A stretch of DNA of 9,138 nucleotides, taken from positions 1-9,138 of the forward strand of contig JAKSCF010000043.1 of assembly GCA_022360735.1 (NCBI GenBank), read 5' to 3'. The notes under the pieces were generated by a model. That model ran no database searches. It was given only the letters and a program-made list of their open reading frames with translations, and had not been told where the DNA came from. Position numbers and translations under genes: made by a program. Positions 1-6,928 of this stretch are shown piece after piece. Source of the DNA: Clostridia bacterium. Lineage in GTDB: Bacteria; Bacillota_A; Clostridia; Peptostreptococcales; JAAYPU01. Position 1 is the first letter of the stretch; each line of letters begins with the position of its first letter.

Positions 1-473
1 CTATATTCAGGACTTATATATTTTACCTTCTTGCCCCTATTAGTGGCATAATAGCTGATAAAGTGATAAAATCCACAAGTAAGTGGTTCACGTTTTTGTT
101 TACAATATTAGCCATGCTATTTGTGGGCGTATTATTCATTCCTTCAGGAACCAGTGTTACGTTAGTAAGCTTATATACCTTACTTCCGGGGGCAATTGGG
201 CTTGCACTTTATGGCATTATTTTCTCCATCGCAAATGAAACGAGAATTCCAGTGGCAGTAATGGGGACAGCAGTTGGAATTGCATCGATTATTGGCTATA
301 CCCCGGATTTCTTTATGGCAACTATGTTTGGAACCTGGTTAGATAATTTGGGGCAAAAGGGATACAGCTACATATTTGTATTTCTTGCAGTTGTCTCTGT
401 TGTAGGTATTATTGCATCTTACTTCATTTATAAAAGAGCTAAGGCTATTCAGTCAGCTGAGGGCGTAGATTAG
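1..473 (+). CDS. Major facilitator superfamily transporter, C-terminal part (5' end outside window)
   Basis: The frame is open from position 3, upstream of the first possible start (GTG at 63), and the upstream residues, including PISGIIADKV, read as transporter sequence. The gene is therefore truncated by the window edge rather than starting at 63. The visible part has about four hydrophobic segments. GIIADKVIKSTSKW is the short basic loop expected between MFS helices, and an IGYTPDFF...G.W stretch near the C-terminus is common in YihN-like and related MFS carriers. It ends in a short basic tail at a TAG stop. It should be an inner-membrane carrier driven by an ion gradient; the substrate cannot be read from this fragment. 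The gap to the next gene is 75 bases with no convincing terminator, so the two genes may be co-transcribed. Confidence 0.85.
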   Translation, partial: IFRTYIFYLLAPISGIIADKVIKSTSKWFTFLFTILAMLFVGVLFIPSGTSVTLVSLYTLLPGAIGLALYGIIFSIANETRIPVAVMGTAVGIASIIGYTPDFFMATMFGTWLDNLGQKGYSYIFVFLAVVSVVGIIASYFIYKRAKAIQSAEGVD

Positions 474-548
474 AAACAGAATTAAACATCTATTACCTAT
501 TTTTATCAGATTAATGATACAAGTTAATATTTTGAAGAAGGTGAAAAG

Positions 549-1934
549 ATGAATATAAATAATACAGTACAAGGACTGCGGGATAATAAATTAAAAAGAG
601 ATCTGGGATTTTTTTCAACAACTGCTATTATTATTGGTCAGATGGTAGGATCAGGTATTTATATGACACCACAGGGGTTAGCAGAATTAGCCAATCCTAA
701 GGCAGCCATTTTAGCTATGATTATTACAGGATGCGGCGCGTTAGCACTTGCTCTCTCCTTTGCAAAGCTTGGTGAATGCTTGCCGGTTTCAGGTTCGGCA
801 GTAGCATATACAAGAGCTGCATTTGGTGAATTACCGTCTTTTCTTGTCGGATGGTCCTATTGGTGTGGTTGTTGGATTGGAAATGGTGCCATAATTATGG
901 GAGGACTCAGCTATGCATCCTACTTTATACCAACACTTTCCCAAAATAGTATATATACATTCCTAATTGCTGCTTTTATTATTTGGGTTTATACATTCAT
1001 TAATATTAGAGGTGTAAAAAAAGCAGGTTCTATTAATTTAATTTTAACTATTGTAAAATTGCTTCCGTTTGTTGTATTTATTGCTATTGCTATTCCGAAT
1101 TTTGACGTTCAAAATATAGGTACAATTTCTTCACCTGAGGTAGAAGGGTTTGGTGTTCTATCAATTGCTATGGCTTATACACTTTGGTCTTTTACCGGAT
1201 TCGAAGGGGCGAGTGTCAATGCAGGGGAAGTTAAAAATACTAAGATCATTAAACAAGCAACCATTTTGGGTACAGGATTTGTTGTTATCCTTTATTTAAT
1301 ACTGGTTATTCTGGCGGCAGGTAATATGTCCCAGCCTGATTTAGCTTCATCTAGTTCACCTTTTTCTGATATTATTCAAAATGCGACAGGGGCTTATTGG
1401 GCAGGAGGATTTATTTCGCTTGGCGTATGTGTCTCTGCGTTAGGCTGCATCGGTGCTTGGATTATTTCTTCAGCTAGAATTGCATATTCTCTTGGAGAGC
1501 AAGAATTGTTTCCAAAATTATTCGCAAAGGTCCATTATAAATATCAAACACCCTATGCTGCATTGATTATCAATGCAACACTGATGACAGGCATCATGTT
1601 CTTGAGCTACATCACAAATCAGGGAGGCGTATATAACTTTTTGGTGCTGTTGGCAGTTATGTCACTTCTTGTTTTTTATGCTTTTGGTGCAGCATCTGAG
1701 ATTATGCTCTTAGCAAAGAAAGAGATTCCTCTGAATCCATTTAATTTTATAAAAAACTCTGTATTGGGTTTGATTGCATTGATCTATGCTTTCTACACAA
1801 TCTATGGTTCTGGTGCAGAAGTAGTCATGTATGGATTTCTATTTATGCTTGCAGGAATACCATTTTATATTTATGTAAAATTTCAAAATAATCAGGAAAT
1901 AGAGCTGCGTGAAAGAGTATGTCGCAGGTCATAG
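549..1934 (+). CDS. APC-superfamily amino acid permease/antiporter
   Basis: This is a 461-residue polytopic membrane protein with about 12 hydrophobic segments, the usual size of the APC amino acid permeases (APA branch: AdiC, PotE and relatives). Helix 1 carries the substrate-binding signature GSGIY at residues 34-38 within IGQMVGSGIY. The sixth-helix motif FTGFEGASVNAGEVKN begins at residue 215. Glu219 aligns by position with the gating glutamate of AdiC. The protein should move an amino acid or amine across the cytoplasmic membrane, by exchange or proton symport. No decarboxylase or deiminase lies beside it to indicate the substrate. The ATG at 549 is preceded by AGAAGGTG at 536-543 with a 5-base gap. 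The gene ends with TAG, followed by a strong terminator hairpin. Confidence 0.9.
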   Translation: MNINNTVQGLRDNKLKRDLGFFSTTAIIIGQMVGSGIYMTPQGLAELANPKAAILAMIITGCGALALALSFAKLGECLPVSGSAVAYTRAAFGELPSFLVGWSYWCGCWIGNGAIIMGGLSYASYFIPTLSQNSIYTFLIAAFIIWVYTFINIRGVKKAGSINLILTIVKLLPFVVFIAIAIPNFDVQNIGTISSPEVEGFGVLSIAMAYTLWSFTGFEGASVNAGEVKNTKIIKQATILGTGFVVILYLILVILAAGNMSQPDLASSSSPFSDIIQNATGAYWAGGFISLGVCVSALGCIGAWIISSARIAYSLGEQELFPKLFAKVHYKYQTPYAALIINATLMTGIMFLSYITNQGGVYNFLVLLAVMSLLVFYAFGAASEIMLLAKKEIPLNPFNFIKNSVLGLIALIYAFYTIYGSGAEVVMYGFLFMLAGIPFYIYVKFQNNQEIELRERVCRRS

Positions 1935-1965
1935 GATGTTTTTTTAAAATGATCCATAAAAATAG

Positions 1966-2001
1966 AAAGAGCAAAATCTGATATGGCAGATTTTGCTCTT
2001 T
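1966..2001. terminator. Bidirectional intrinsic terminator between convergent genes
   Basis: A perfect 15-bp stem (1966-1980 with 1987-2001) closes a 6-base loop. On the plus strand it runs into T-rich DNA (about 2000-2016), ending the permease transcript. The 5' side is A-rich (1956-1968), so the minus-strand transcript of the convergent LysM gene also meets U-rich sequence, but after a less regular tract. It lies in the 78-base gap between the two convergent stops. Confidence 0.85.
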
Positions 2002-2012
2002 TTATACTTTTT

Positions 2013-3266
2013 TTATTTGATCCCTGCAGCAACTTTCACATTCCATTGATGGGTGTCATCTTCAGTGTTGTCTTTATGTCTGGTGCTGTTTGCAAAATGA
2101 ACGTCAATAACACCTTCCATGCCATTATTTTTTACCCAGTCTAGATTATAGCCTTCGCCGTAATCGTAGCTTCTCCATGAGGTGTATTCACCGCCGGGTA
2201 CATTTTCATTTCCTGCATGGGGCATGCCTGCAGCACTTGCTGCTAGTTTTCTTCCGTTATATTCAATGACAATAGGACGCTTCTCCCAGCTGAAACAGCC
2301 GCTCCATATTTCTTTCATTATGTTTGTGTCTGCTGATGTTAAAGTTTCTACATCGGCATGATTTGTACCGGTGGTTCTTTTAGCCATAAAAGACTTTCCG
2401 GTATAGAAATCGGTTACCTTAAATTCAGCACCTATAGGCAATACATATTGTGCTTCAGCCCACCAATCTAAATACTCGCCGTATTGTTCTCCCGGTGTAT
2501 TTTTTACAGGAACATGATGTACGGGTATTCTTAAAGTATCTCCAATATTGAACACTGTCTGGGTAGTAATATTGTTAGCATCTGCCAGCTCTTGTTGAGG
2601 GATTCCAAACTGGTTTGAAACACTCCACATGGTATCACCTTTTTGTACGGTATAGCTTGTATAAGTAACGTACGATTCTTCACTACCAGTCGAATTTGAT
2701 GAGGAGCTGCTGCCGGTATTAGAAGAAGCTTCGGGTATTTTTATTTTCTGTCCAATATGCAGAATTGTATTTTCATTGTGTCCGTTGTATGCCATTAATT
2801 CTATTAGATCGACTTGATATTTTTGGCTAATGATCCAATAGGTATCGCCGGCTTGTACGGTATAAATGGTTTCTTTTACTTCTTTCACCTGTGATGGTAT
2901 CGTAATCTTATCGCCAATATGGAGTATGGTATATGGATTGGCATTATTTGCTGCCATTAGTTCATGGATATCCACACCGTATTTTTGACTGATGATCCAG
3001 TAGGTATCACCTGCTTGAACCGTATGTATGGTTTGGGGGGTGTTGGATGGAATGACCAGGTTTTGGCCTATATATAACATTTCATTACCATCTGCATGAT
3101 TGGCTTCCATTAATCCGCTTAAGGATACGCCAAACTTTTGACTGATGATCCAATAAGTATCACCTGCCTGTACTTGATAATGGGTTTGTCCATATGCAAT
3201 CCCCAAACTGCTGATAGAGATGGCTATACCTAATAGTGCTGAATATAAGATTTTTTTAAGTTGCAT
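2013..3266 (-). CDS. Secreted protein with four LysM repeats and an unassigned C-terminal domain
   Basis: This 417-residue protein begins with a signal peptide (KK at 4-5, a hydrophobic core at 6-24, likely cut after AYG at 26). Three close LysM repeats follow (about 30-74, 81-125, 134-178), each containing VQAGDTYWIISQK, then a Ser/Gly/Asn-rich linker (181-198) and a more diverged fourth LysM (204-249, VQKGDTMW). LysM domains bind the glycan of peptidoglycan, so the protein should sit at the cell wall. The C-terminal 165 residues form a separate domain with KRTTGTNHAD (296-305), GCFSW (323-327), AGMPHAG (346-352) and HFANSTRHKDN (390-400). I recognise this only as a recurrent LysM-associated clostridial domain; its His and Cys residues could be catalytic or metal-binding, but it lacks an obvious YkuD or NlpC/P60 signature. 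AAGGAGG at 3279-3285 lies 12 bases before the ATG. Confidence 0.88.
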   Translation of the reverse strand: MQLKKILYSALLGIAISISSLGIAYGQTHYQVQAGDTYWIISQKFGVSLSGLMEANHADGNEMLYIGQNLVIPSNTPQTIHTVQAGDTYWIISQKYGVDIHELMAANNANPYTILHIGDKITIPSQVKEVKETIYTVQAGDTYWIISQKYQVDLIELMAYNGHNENTILHIGQKIKIPEASSNTGSSSSSNSTGSEESYVTYTSYTVQKGDTMWSVSNQFGIPQQELADANNITTQTVFNIGDTLRIPVHHVPVKNTPGEQYGEYLDWWAEAQYVLPIGAEFKVTDFYTGKSFMAKRTTGTNHADVETLTSADTNIMKEIWSGCFSWEKRPIVIEYNGRKLAASAAGMPHAGNENVPGGEYTSWRSYDYGEGYNLDWVKNNGMEGVIDVHFANSTRHKDNTEDDTHQWNVKVAAGIK

Positions 3267-3356
3267 TCTAATGTTAGTCCTCCTTTTTGATGTTAATAAA
3301 TTTAAATTATTTGGATTTATTTCCCATTAAATAAATATTTTTACCTATCCTCTGCT

Positions 3357-3385
3357 CATTTCGACAAAATTCGTTAATATCCTTT
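3357..3385 (-). promoter_or_regulatory. Possible sigma-H-type promoter for the LysM gene
   Basis: Read on the minus strand, AAAGGATAT (3377-3385) fits the Bacillus sigma-H -35 consensus RnAGGAwWW at every position. Eleven bases later GTCGAAATG (3357-3365) fits RnnGAATww with two mismatches. The spacing is within the known 11-12 bases. Start of transcription would give a leader of about 80 bases. AT-rich DNA makes chance matches likely, so this is tentative. Confidence 0.3.
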
Positions 3386-3405
3386 AAGCAATTTATGGAT
3401 ATTAA
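3374..3405. repeat. Inverted repeat in the divergent LysM promoter region
   Basis: TTAATATCC (3374-3382) and GGATATTAA (3397-3405) are perfect 9-bp inverted arms separated by 14 bases. No T-run follows on either strand, so it is not a terminator. It lies between two divergent genes and overlaps the possible minus-strand -35 box, a position suited to an operator. No known binding protein is recognised. Confidence 0.5.
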
Positions 3406-3447
3406 GGAATGATATTCTGATATAAATGATGAACAATGAACTGCGAT

Positions 3448-3476
3448 TTGTCACATAGTTTAAAATACATCATAAA
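3448..3476 (+). promoter_or_regulatory. Possible sigma-A-like promoter for the GH18 gene
   Basis: TTGTCA (3448-3453) is followed after 17 bases by CATAAA (3471-3476): 5 of 6 and 4 of 6 matches to consensus. It lies 36 bases before the ATG at 3513. A sporulation sigma factor would be expected for a cortex hydrolase, but no well-spaced sigma-E or sigma-G boxes were seen. Confidence 0.35.
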
Positions 3477-3495
3477 TTAAAAGTAAAAAAGTTAA

Positions 3496-3503
3496 AGAAG
3501 GTG
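3496..3503 (+). promoter_or_regulatory. Ribosome-binding site that sets the GH18 start
   Basis: AGAAGGTG lies 9 bases before the ATG at 3513. An in-frame GTG at 3501 is part of this site itself and has no separate Shine-Dalgarno sequence, so it is unlikely to be the start. Confidence 0.7.
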
Positions 3504-3512
3504 TATTGTTTA

Positions 3513-4928
3513 ATGTTCATTTATGTTGTAAAGCCAGGGGACACGTTATGGCAAATTGCATCCGGCTATGGTGTTGGTGTAACAGAAATAGTAGATATAA
3601 ACGAACTTAAAAATCCTAATCAACTGGTGATTGGGCAGTCTTTAGTGATCCCAACAGAGGATGTTTTTTATACTGTAAAAGCGGGAGATACGTTATGGAG
3701 AATTGCACAAGCCTATGGGACGACAGTTCAAGCCATTGTACAGGCAAATGGAATTGTTAATCCTTCCTATATTTATCCCGGTCTTACATTATATATTCCG
3801 GCATCTCGCCACATCGTTCAAAGGGGAGAAACGCTATGGCAGATAGCTCAGACGTATGGCGTTGAGTTACAGACTTTGTTAAAAGTCAATGATATTGAAA
3901 ATCCAAATCTGATATATCCCGGTACGGCGTTAGTGATTCCTCGTAAACGAAGACCTGTTATTGAAGTGAATGCATATACCTATGAGATGGGAGAAGAAGC
4001 AGTTGCTTCTATAAAAAAAGATGGTAAGCACCTGACATATTATAGTCCTTTTGCATATTTGATCAGAGAGGATGGAAGCCTTGTTCCGATAGAAGATGAT
4101 CTGGGGGTTAATGCTGCAATATCCGAAGGTGTCGTTCCAATGATGTCCATAACGAATTTTACTACTACTCAGCTAGGCGAAAATCTTGCAAGTATTATTC
4201 TCAATAGTATAGAGATTCAAGATGATTTACTTACAAACATTATTAATATAATGGCGGAAAAAGGTTATGAGGGATTAAATATTGATTTTGAGAATGTTCT
4301 TCCTGCTGATAGGGAACCATATAATCAGTTTCTTCAGCGTGCAGTAGACCGACTACATGCAGAAGGGTATTTTGTTTCTACTGCTTTGGCGCCAAAGGTG
4401 AGTGCCGAACAGGCAGGTTTGCTGTATGAAGCTCACGACTATGAAGCCCATGGCAGAATTGCAGATTTTGTTATATTAATGACCTATGAATGGGGATGGC
4501 GAAAAGGGCCACCACGTGCTATTTCTCCGTTAAATGAGATTATACGCGTTCTTGATTATGCGGTTTCAGTTATGCCAAGAAATAAACTATTTTTTGGATT
4601 TCAACTCTATGCAAGAGATTGGCTGCTTCCTCATGTGACAGGTCAAGAGGCAGAAACATTCAGCTGTCAGGAGGCTGTTGACCGAGCTATCCGGTACGGT
4701 GCTGCTATCCAGTATGACCCAATAGCCCAGTCACCATTTTATCGTTATCAAGATGAACAAGGGCAGATGCATGAAGTATGGTTTGAAGATGCTCGAAGTG
4801 CTCAAGCAAAATTTGATGTCGTAAAAAATTATAATCTAAGAGGCATCAGTTATTGGGTTTTAGGTTATCCATTCCCACAAAATTGGGTTTTGCTTGAGGA
4901 TAATTTTACCATTAGAAAACTACTGTAA
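3513..4928 (+). CDS. YaaH/SleL-type spore cortex glycosidase: three LysM repeats plus GH18
   Basis: The 471-residue protein starts MFIYVVKPGDTLW, the usual beginning of this family, with no signal peptide, as in Bacillus YaaH and SleL, which are incorporated into the spore. LysM repeats occupy about 2-47, 51-96 and 99-144, and a glycoside hydrolase 18 domain fills about 147-471. The catalytic motif is GLNIDFEN: Asn256, Asp258 and the acid/base Glu260, a variant of the GH18 DxxDxDxE motif. MTYEWGW at 323-329 is the substrate-site strand typical of this subfamily. Known members are N-acetylglucosaminidases acting on cortex peptidoglycan during germination. Bacillus relatives usually have two LysM repeats, so the third is an extension. 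It is divergent from the other LysM gene, and no terminator was seen after it. Family assignment is secure; the exact substrate is inferred. Confidence 0.9.
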   Translation: MFIYVVKPGDTLWQIASGYGVGVTEIVDINELKNPNQLVIGQSLVIPTEDVFYTVKAGDTLWRIAQAYGTTVQAIVQANGIVNPSYIYPGLTLYIPASRHIVQRGETLWQIAQTYGVELQTLLKVNDIENPNLIYPGTALVIPRKRRPVIEVNAYTYEMGEEAVASIKKDGKHLTYYSPFAYLIREDGSLVPIEDDLGVNAAISEGVVPMMSITNFTTTQLGENLASIILNSIEIQDDLLTNIINIMAEKGYEGLNIDFENVLPADREPYNQFLQRAVDRLHAEGYFVSTALAPKVSAEQAGLLYEAHDYEAHGRIADFVILMTYEWGWRKGPPRAISPLNEIIRVLDYAVSVMPRNKLFFGFQLYARDWLLPHVTGQEAETFSCQEAVDRAIRYGAAIQYDPIAQSPFYRYQDEQGQMHEVWFEDARSAQAKFDVVKNYNLRGISYWVLGYPFPQNWVLLEDNFTIRKLL

Positions 4929-5013
4929 ACCATTGTTAATCCCATAAGTTGTCCAAATTTATAATGGTTCATCGTTAAATTGTCTGTATTATCCAAATAT
5001 TCTTTCAAATCCG

Positions 5014-5042
5014 TTGACATGGGACAAGTTAAGATTTAGACT
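5014..5042 (+). promoter_or_regulatory. Sigma-A-type promoter of the universal stress protein gene
   Basis: A consensus TTGACA (5014-5019) is followed after exactly 17 bases by TAGACT (5037-5042, 4 of 6). Transcription would begin near 5049, giving a leader of about 105 bases that starts just before the folded element. Confidence 0.7.
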
Positions 5043-5053
5043 TAAATTATAAG

Positions 5054-5116
5054 ATCCTGTTGCTTCTCAGCAACCTTGGATAGCCGGGTAAAGTGATTAT
5101 GTGAAAACCGGCCAAG
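5054..5116 (+). ncRNA. Structured 5' leader, riboswitch-like, class not assigned
   Basis: The leader between the promoter and the stress-protein gene can form several GC-containing helices. GTTGC (5059-5063) pairs with GCAAC (5070-5074), flanked by ATCC (5054-5057) with GGAT (5078-5081). A second element pairs CCGG (5084-5087) with CCGG (5108-5111), extended by CTTGG (5075-5079) with CCAAG (5112-5116). The outer helices share G5078 and G5079, so they cannot both form, an arrangement typical of RNA switches. The loop at 5088-5107 is purine-rich. I compared it from memory with the S-box, TPP, ydaO, GEMM, glycine, T-box and ZTP cores and none fits. The ribosome site lies 23 bases downstream, so translational control is possible. 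Confidence 0.5.
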
Positions 5117-5139
5117 TTGTTAGTGTATTTCATGAAAAA

Positions 5140-5146
5140 AAGGAGG
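5140..5146 (+). promoter_or_regulatory. Ribosome-binding site that sets the stress-protein start
   Basis: AAGGAGG stands 8 bases before the ATG at 5155. The longer in-frame option, GTG at 5101, lies inside the folded leader without a ribosome site and would add 18 residues not typical of the family. Confidence 0.85.
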
Positions 5147-5154
5147 CGGTATCT

Positions 5155-5607
5155 ATGAAAAAAATCTTAGTTCCTATTGATGGGTCCGAGTATTCTGACA
5201 AAGCATTGGTAAAGGCGAAGGAGTTGGCCGGAGCATTTGATAGTCAGGTTGTTTTGTTGAATGTGATGAATGATGCATCCACTATTTCGAGTTTGCATTA
5301 TGCCTCAATCAATAACATAATAAATTTGCCGGATTTAAAAGAAGAGGCAAAGAAAAAATCCAACTCAGTATTGGAAGAGGCAAAGAAAACTTTTAGCGAT
5401 ATTTCAGTTCCCGTTGAAACCGTTTCATTAGATGAACCCACAGGAAATATTGCCAGAGCGATAGCAGATTATGCAAATGATTATAATCCTGATGTTATTG
5501 TGATGGGTTCAAACGGAATTGGCTCATTGAAGCAAAGATTGTATCTCGGAAGTGTGACCACTAGGGTTTTGCATATTGTACATAAGCCGGTATTGGTAGT
5601 ACAGTAA
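5155..5607 (+). CDS. Universal stress protein, UspA family
   Basis: This 150-residue single-domain protein begins MKKILVPIDGSEYSDKAL, the typical first strand and loop of the Usp fold; Asp9 is the conserved adenine-contacting residue. Near the C-terminus lies the nucleotide-binding loop G118-x2-G121-x10-G132-S133, one residue longer than the classical G-2x-G-9x-G-S/T pattern of ATP-binding members. It ends with the usual final strand KPVLVVQ. Such cytoplasmic proteins act as dimers in stress or stationary-phase physiology; the precise role is unknown. It is a single-gene unit, with a strong promoter, a structured leader and its own terminator, so its regulation is probably independent of its neighbours. 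Confidence 0.92.
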   Translation: MKKILVPIDGSEYSDKALVKAKELAGAFDSQVVLLNVMNDASTISSLHYASINNIINLPDLKEEAKKKSNSVLEEAKKTFSDISVPVETVSLDEPTGNIARAIADYANDYNPDVIVMGSNGIGSLKQRLYLGSVTTRVLHIVHKPVLVVQ

Positions 5608-5644
5608 AAATATTTCTAACTCAATAGACTTTTAGATATGTTTG

Positions 5645-5675
5645 AAAACAGGTGATGAGAATTCACCTGTTTTTT
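5645..5675 (+). terminator. Intrinsic terminator of the universal stress protein gene
   Basis: An 11-bp stem (5645-5655 with 5663-5673) with a 7-base loop ends in a run of six T (5670-5675). It lies 37 bases after the stop codon. Confidence 0.9.
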
Positions 5676-5755
5676 GATGCATAATTTCAAAATGTCACTA
5701 TAAAATCTACCGGTATGAAAAATACTTAGTAACATTTTTTAAGCACTTAGAGTAT

Positions 5756-5761
5756 TATAAT
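5756..5761 (+). promoter_or_regulatory. Possible -10 box for the CmpB-like gene
   Basis: A perfect TATAAT lies about 110 bases upstream of the gene, after the preceding terminator. No good -35 hexamer was found at 16-18 bases, and there is no extended TG motif. It is the best candidate in the 197 bases between terminator and gene. Confidence 0.35.
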
Positions 5762-5860
5762 GTAGAAAAAAGTTGAAGCGTGGAAACAACTAGGGTATAA
5801 GCTTGCATTGTGTTTGGAATGTCATAACTATATTTTTGAGCTAAAAATATACCAGGTAGA

Positions 5861-5867
5861 AAGAAGG
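5861..5867 (+). promoter_or_regulatory. Ribosome-binding site pointing to a non-AUG start
   Basis: AAGAAGG is the only good Shine-Dalgarno sequence near the CmpB-like gene. It is 5 bases from ATC at 5873 and 8 bases from ACG at 5876, but 50 bases from the first in-frame ATG (5918), which has no ribosome site of its own. Confidence 0.55.
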
Positions 5868-5872
5868 AAAAT

Positions 5873-6739
5873 ATCACGAGTTTTTATGATTTATTTTATT
5901 ACTTTGTCATATATGCCATGTTAGGATGGGTGTTTGAAGTAGCTTTTGCATACGTTAAACAAAAAGAATTTATTAACCGGGGATTTTTATATGGTCCATT
6001 TTGTCCTATATACGGAGTCGGCATCGTGGGTATCTTTCTTATTGTAGAGGGGACGACTTATGTTTTTTACCATACAGGTGATGCACCTCTTTGGATTGTT
6101 TTCTTGATTACCACGTTTTGGACGACATTAATTGAAGGTGTGACCGGTGCTGTTATGTATCAAATATTTCACCTTAGATGGTGGGATTACACCGATAGAC
6201 CTTTAAACATAAAAGGATATGTTTGTCTTGAATTTTCATTGATTTGGGGTGTTTTTGGGACGATCATCTTTCGGTATTTTCATGTATGGGTTATTAGATT
6301 TGTTGATTTTATTCCCAGACATTTCGGAGAAGCTGTTTTGGTCATACTTGTAGTGTACTTTTTGATTGATATTAATTCAACGGTAAGATCTCTGGTACAA
6401 TTCAGAAAGTTATTGCTGGAAATGGAATCAATTTCTGAAGAATATATTTTATCAAAATGTAAATTAATTGATGAAATGCAGAATATGAAAAAAGGGCTGT
6501 TAGTCCGTTCGGAGAAAAAAGTTCAGAGCAAATCTGTGGGAACCAATAGCTTAAGTAATGGTGATGAGATTACTAAATTAAAAACGAGTTTTGATTTTGA
6601 TGAAATACAATATCGATATGACAAAATGTCCAGGCAGATTTCAAAAGATAGATTGTATCAATCATTCCCTTACATGAAATCGACGCGTTTCCGTCAATAT
6701 CTGAATGATATTAGAACGAAAAGGACAGGAGATTATTAG
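5873..6739 (+). CDS. CmpB-like putative ABC-type transport permease (PF06541 family)
   Basis: This multi-pass membrane protein has family hallmarks: MLGWVFEV, FINRGFLYGPFCPIYG and RWWDYTDRPLNIKGYVCLE. About five hydrophobic segments cover the first 170 residues, followed by a hydrophilic, probably coiled-coil tail of about 115 residues rich in Lys, Glu and Ser. The family is called a putative ABC transport permease, but no ATPase lies nearby and its function is unsettled. Start choice: the first ATG (5918) would cut into helix 1. The frame upstream reads TSFYDLFYYFVIYA, matching the expected family N-terminus (SFYDLFYYF...LGW). After the in-frame TGA at 5837 there is no ATG, GTG, TTG or CTG before 5918. 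I therefore place the start at ATC 5873, beside the ribosome site (288 residues); the conservative alternative is 5918 (273 residues). It ends with TAG. Confidence 0.75.
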   Translation: MTSFYDLFYYFVIYAMLGWVFEVAFAYVKQKEFINRGFLYGPFCPIYGVGIVGIFLIVEGTTYVFYHTGDAPLWIVFLITTFWTTLIEGVTGAVMYQIFHLRWWDYTDRPLNIKGYVCLEFSLIWGVFGTIIFRYFHVWVIRFVDFIPRHFGEAVLVILVVYFLIDINSTVRSLVQFRKLLLEMESISEEYILSKCKLIDEMQNMKKGLLVRSEKKVQSKSVGTNSLSNGDEITKLKTSFDFDEIQYRYDKMSRQISKDRLYQSFPYMKSTRFRQYLNDIRTKRTGDY

Positions 6740-6868
6740 AGTTTTTCTTAGCTGGATTTGAAAAAAATTAGCTTGAGGTACGATGTAATGAAGGCAAAAT
6801 GGTGTGTTTGACACCAATACTTTTGTTTGATATGATAAACCCGAAATTATTTATTAAAGAGATTATTA

Positions 6869-6897
6869 TTTACAAATAAACATTATTATGTTATGAT
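6869..6897 (+). promoter_or_regulatory. Sigma-A-type promoter of the GntR-type regulator
   Basis: TTTACA (6869-6874) and TATGAT (6892-6897) are separated by exactly 17 bases, each matching consensus at 5 of 6 positions. The -10 box lies inside the palindromic motif at 6880-6899, as expected for autorepression. Confidence 0.75.
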
Positions 6898-6899
6898 GT
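6880..6899. promoter_or_regulatory. Candidate regulator operator, site 1 (autoregulation)
   Basis: ACATTATTATGTTATGATGT is an imperfect palindrome (ACAT...ATGT arms) that matches the site over the deoC promoter at 17 of 20 positions. It overlaps the -10 box with the same offset (12 bases) as that site. Binding by the adjacent regulator is inferred. Confidence 0.6.
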
Positions 6900-6928
6900 T
6901 TAAATAATAATGCTGGAGGAAACGATAA

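Noticed and set aside
503..519. Small TATCA/TGATA hairpin between the MFS and permease genes
   Set aside because: Five AT-rich base pairs and no T tract; likely chance in AT-rich DNA.
2823..3173. Regularly spaced repeats as a possible CRISPR array
   Set aside because: They are in-frame LysM coding repeats with conserved protein sequence in the intervals, not unique spacers.
4928..4969. Inverted repeat AACCATT/AATGGTT after the GH18 gene as terminator
   Set aside because: Only 7 bp with a 28-base loop and no T-run; it does not look like an intrinsic terminator.
6800..6816. 6-bp hairpin TGGTGT/ACACCA as terminator of the CmpB-like gene
   Set aside because: The stem is short and is followed by an interrupted T tract, so it is too weak to call; no better terminator was seen in the 6740-6868 gap.
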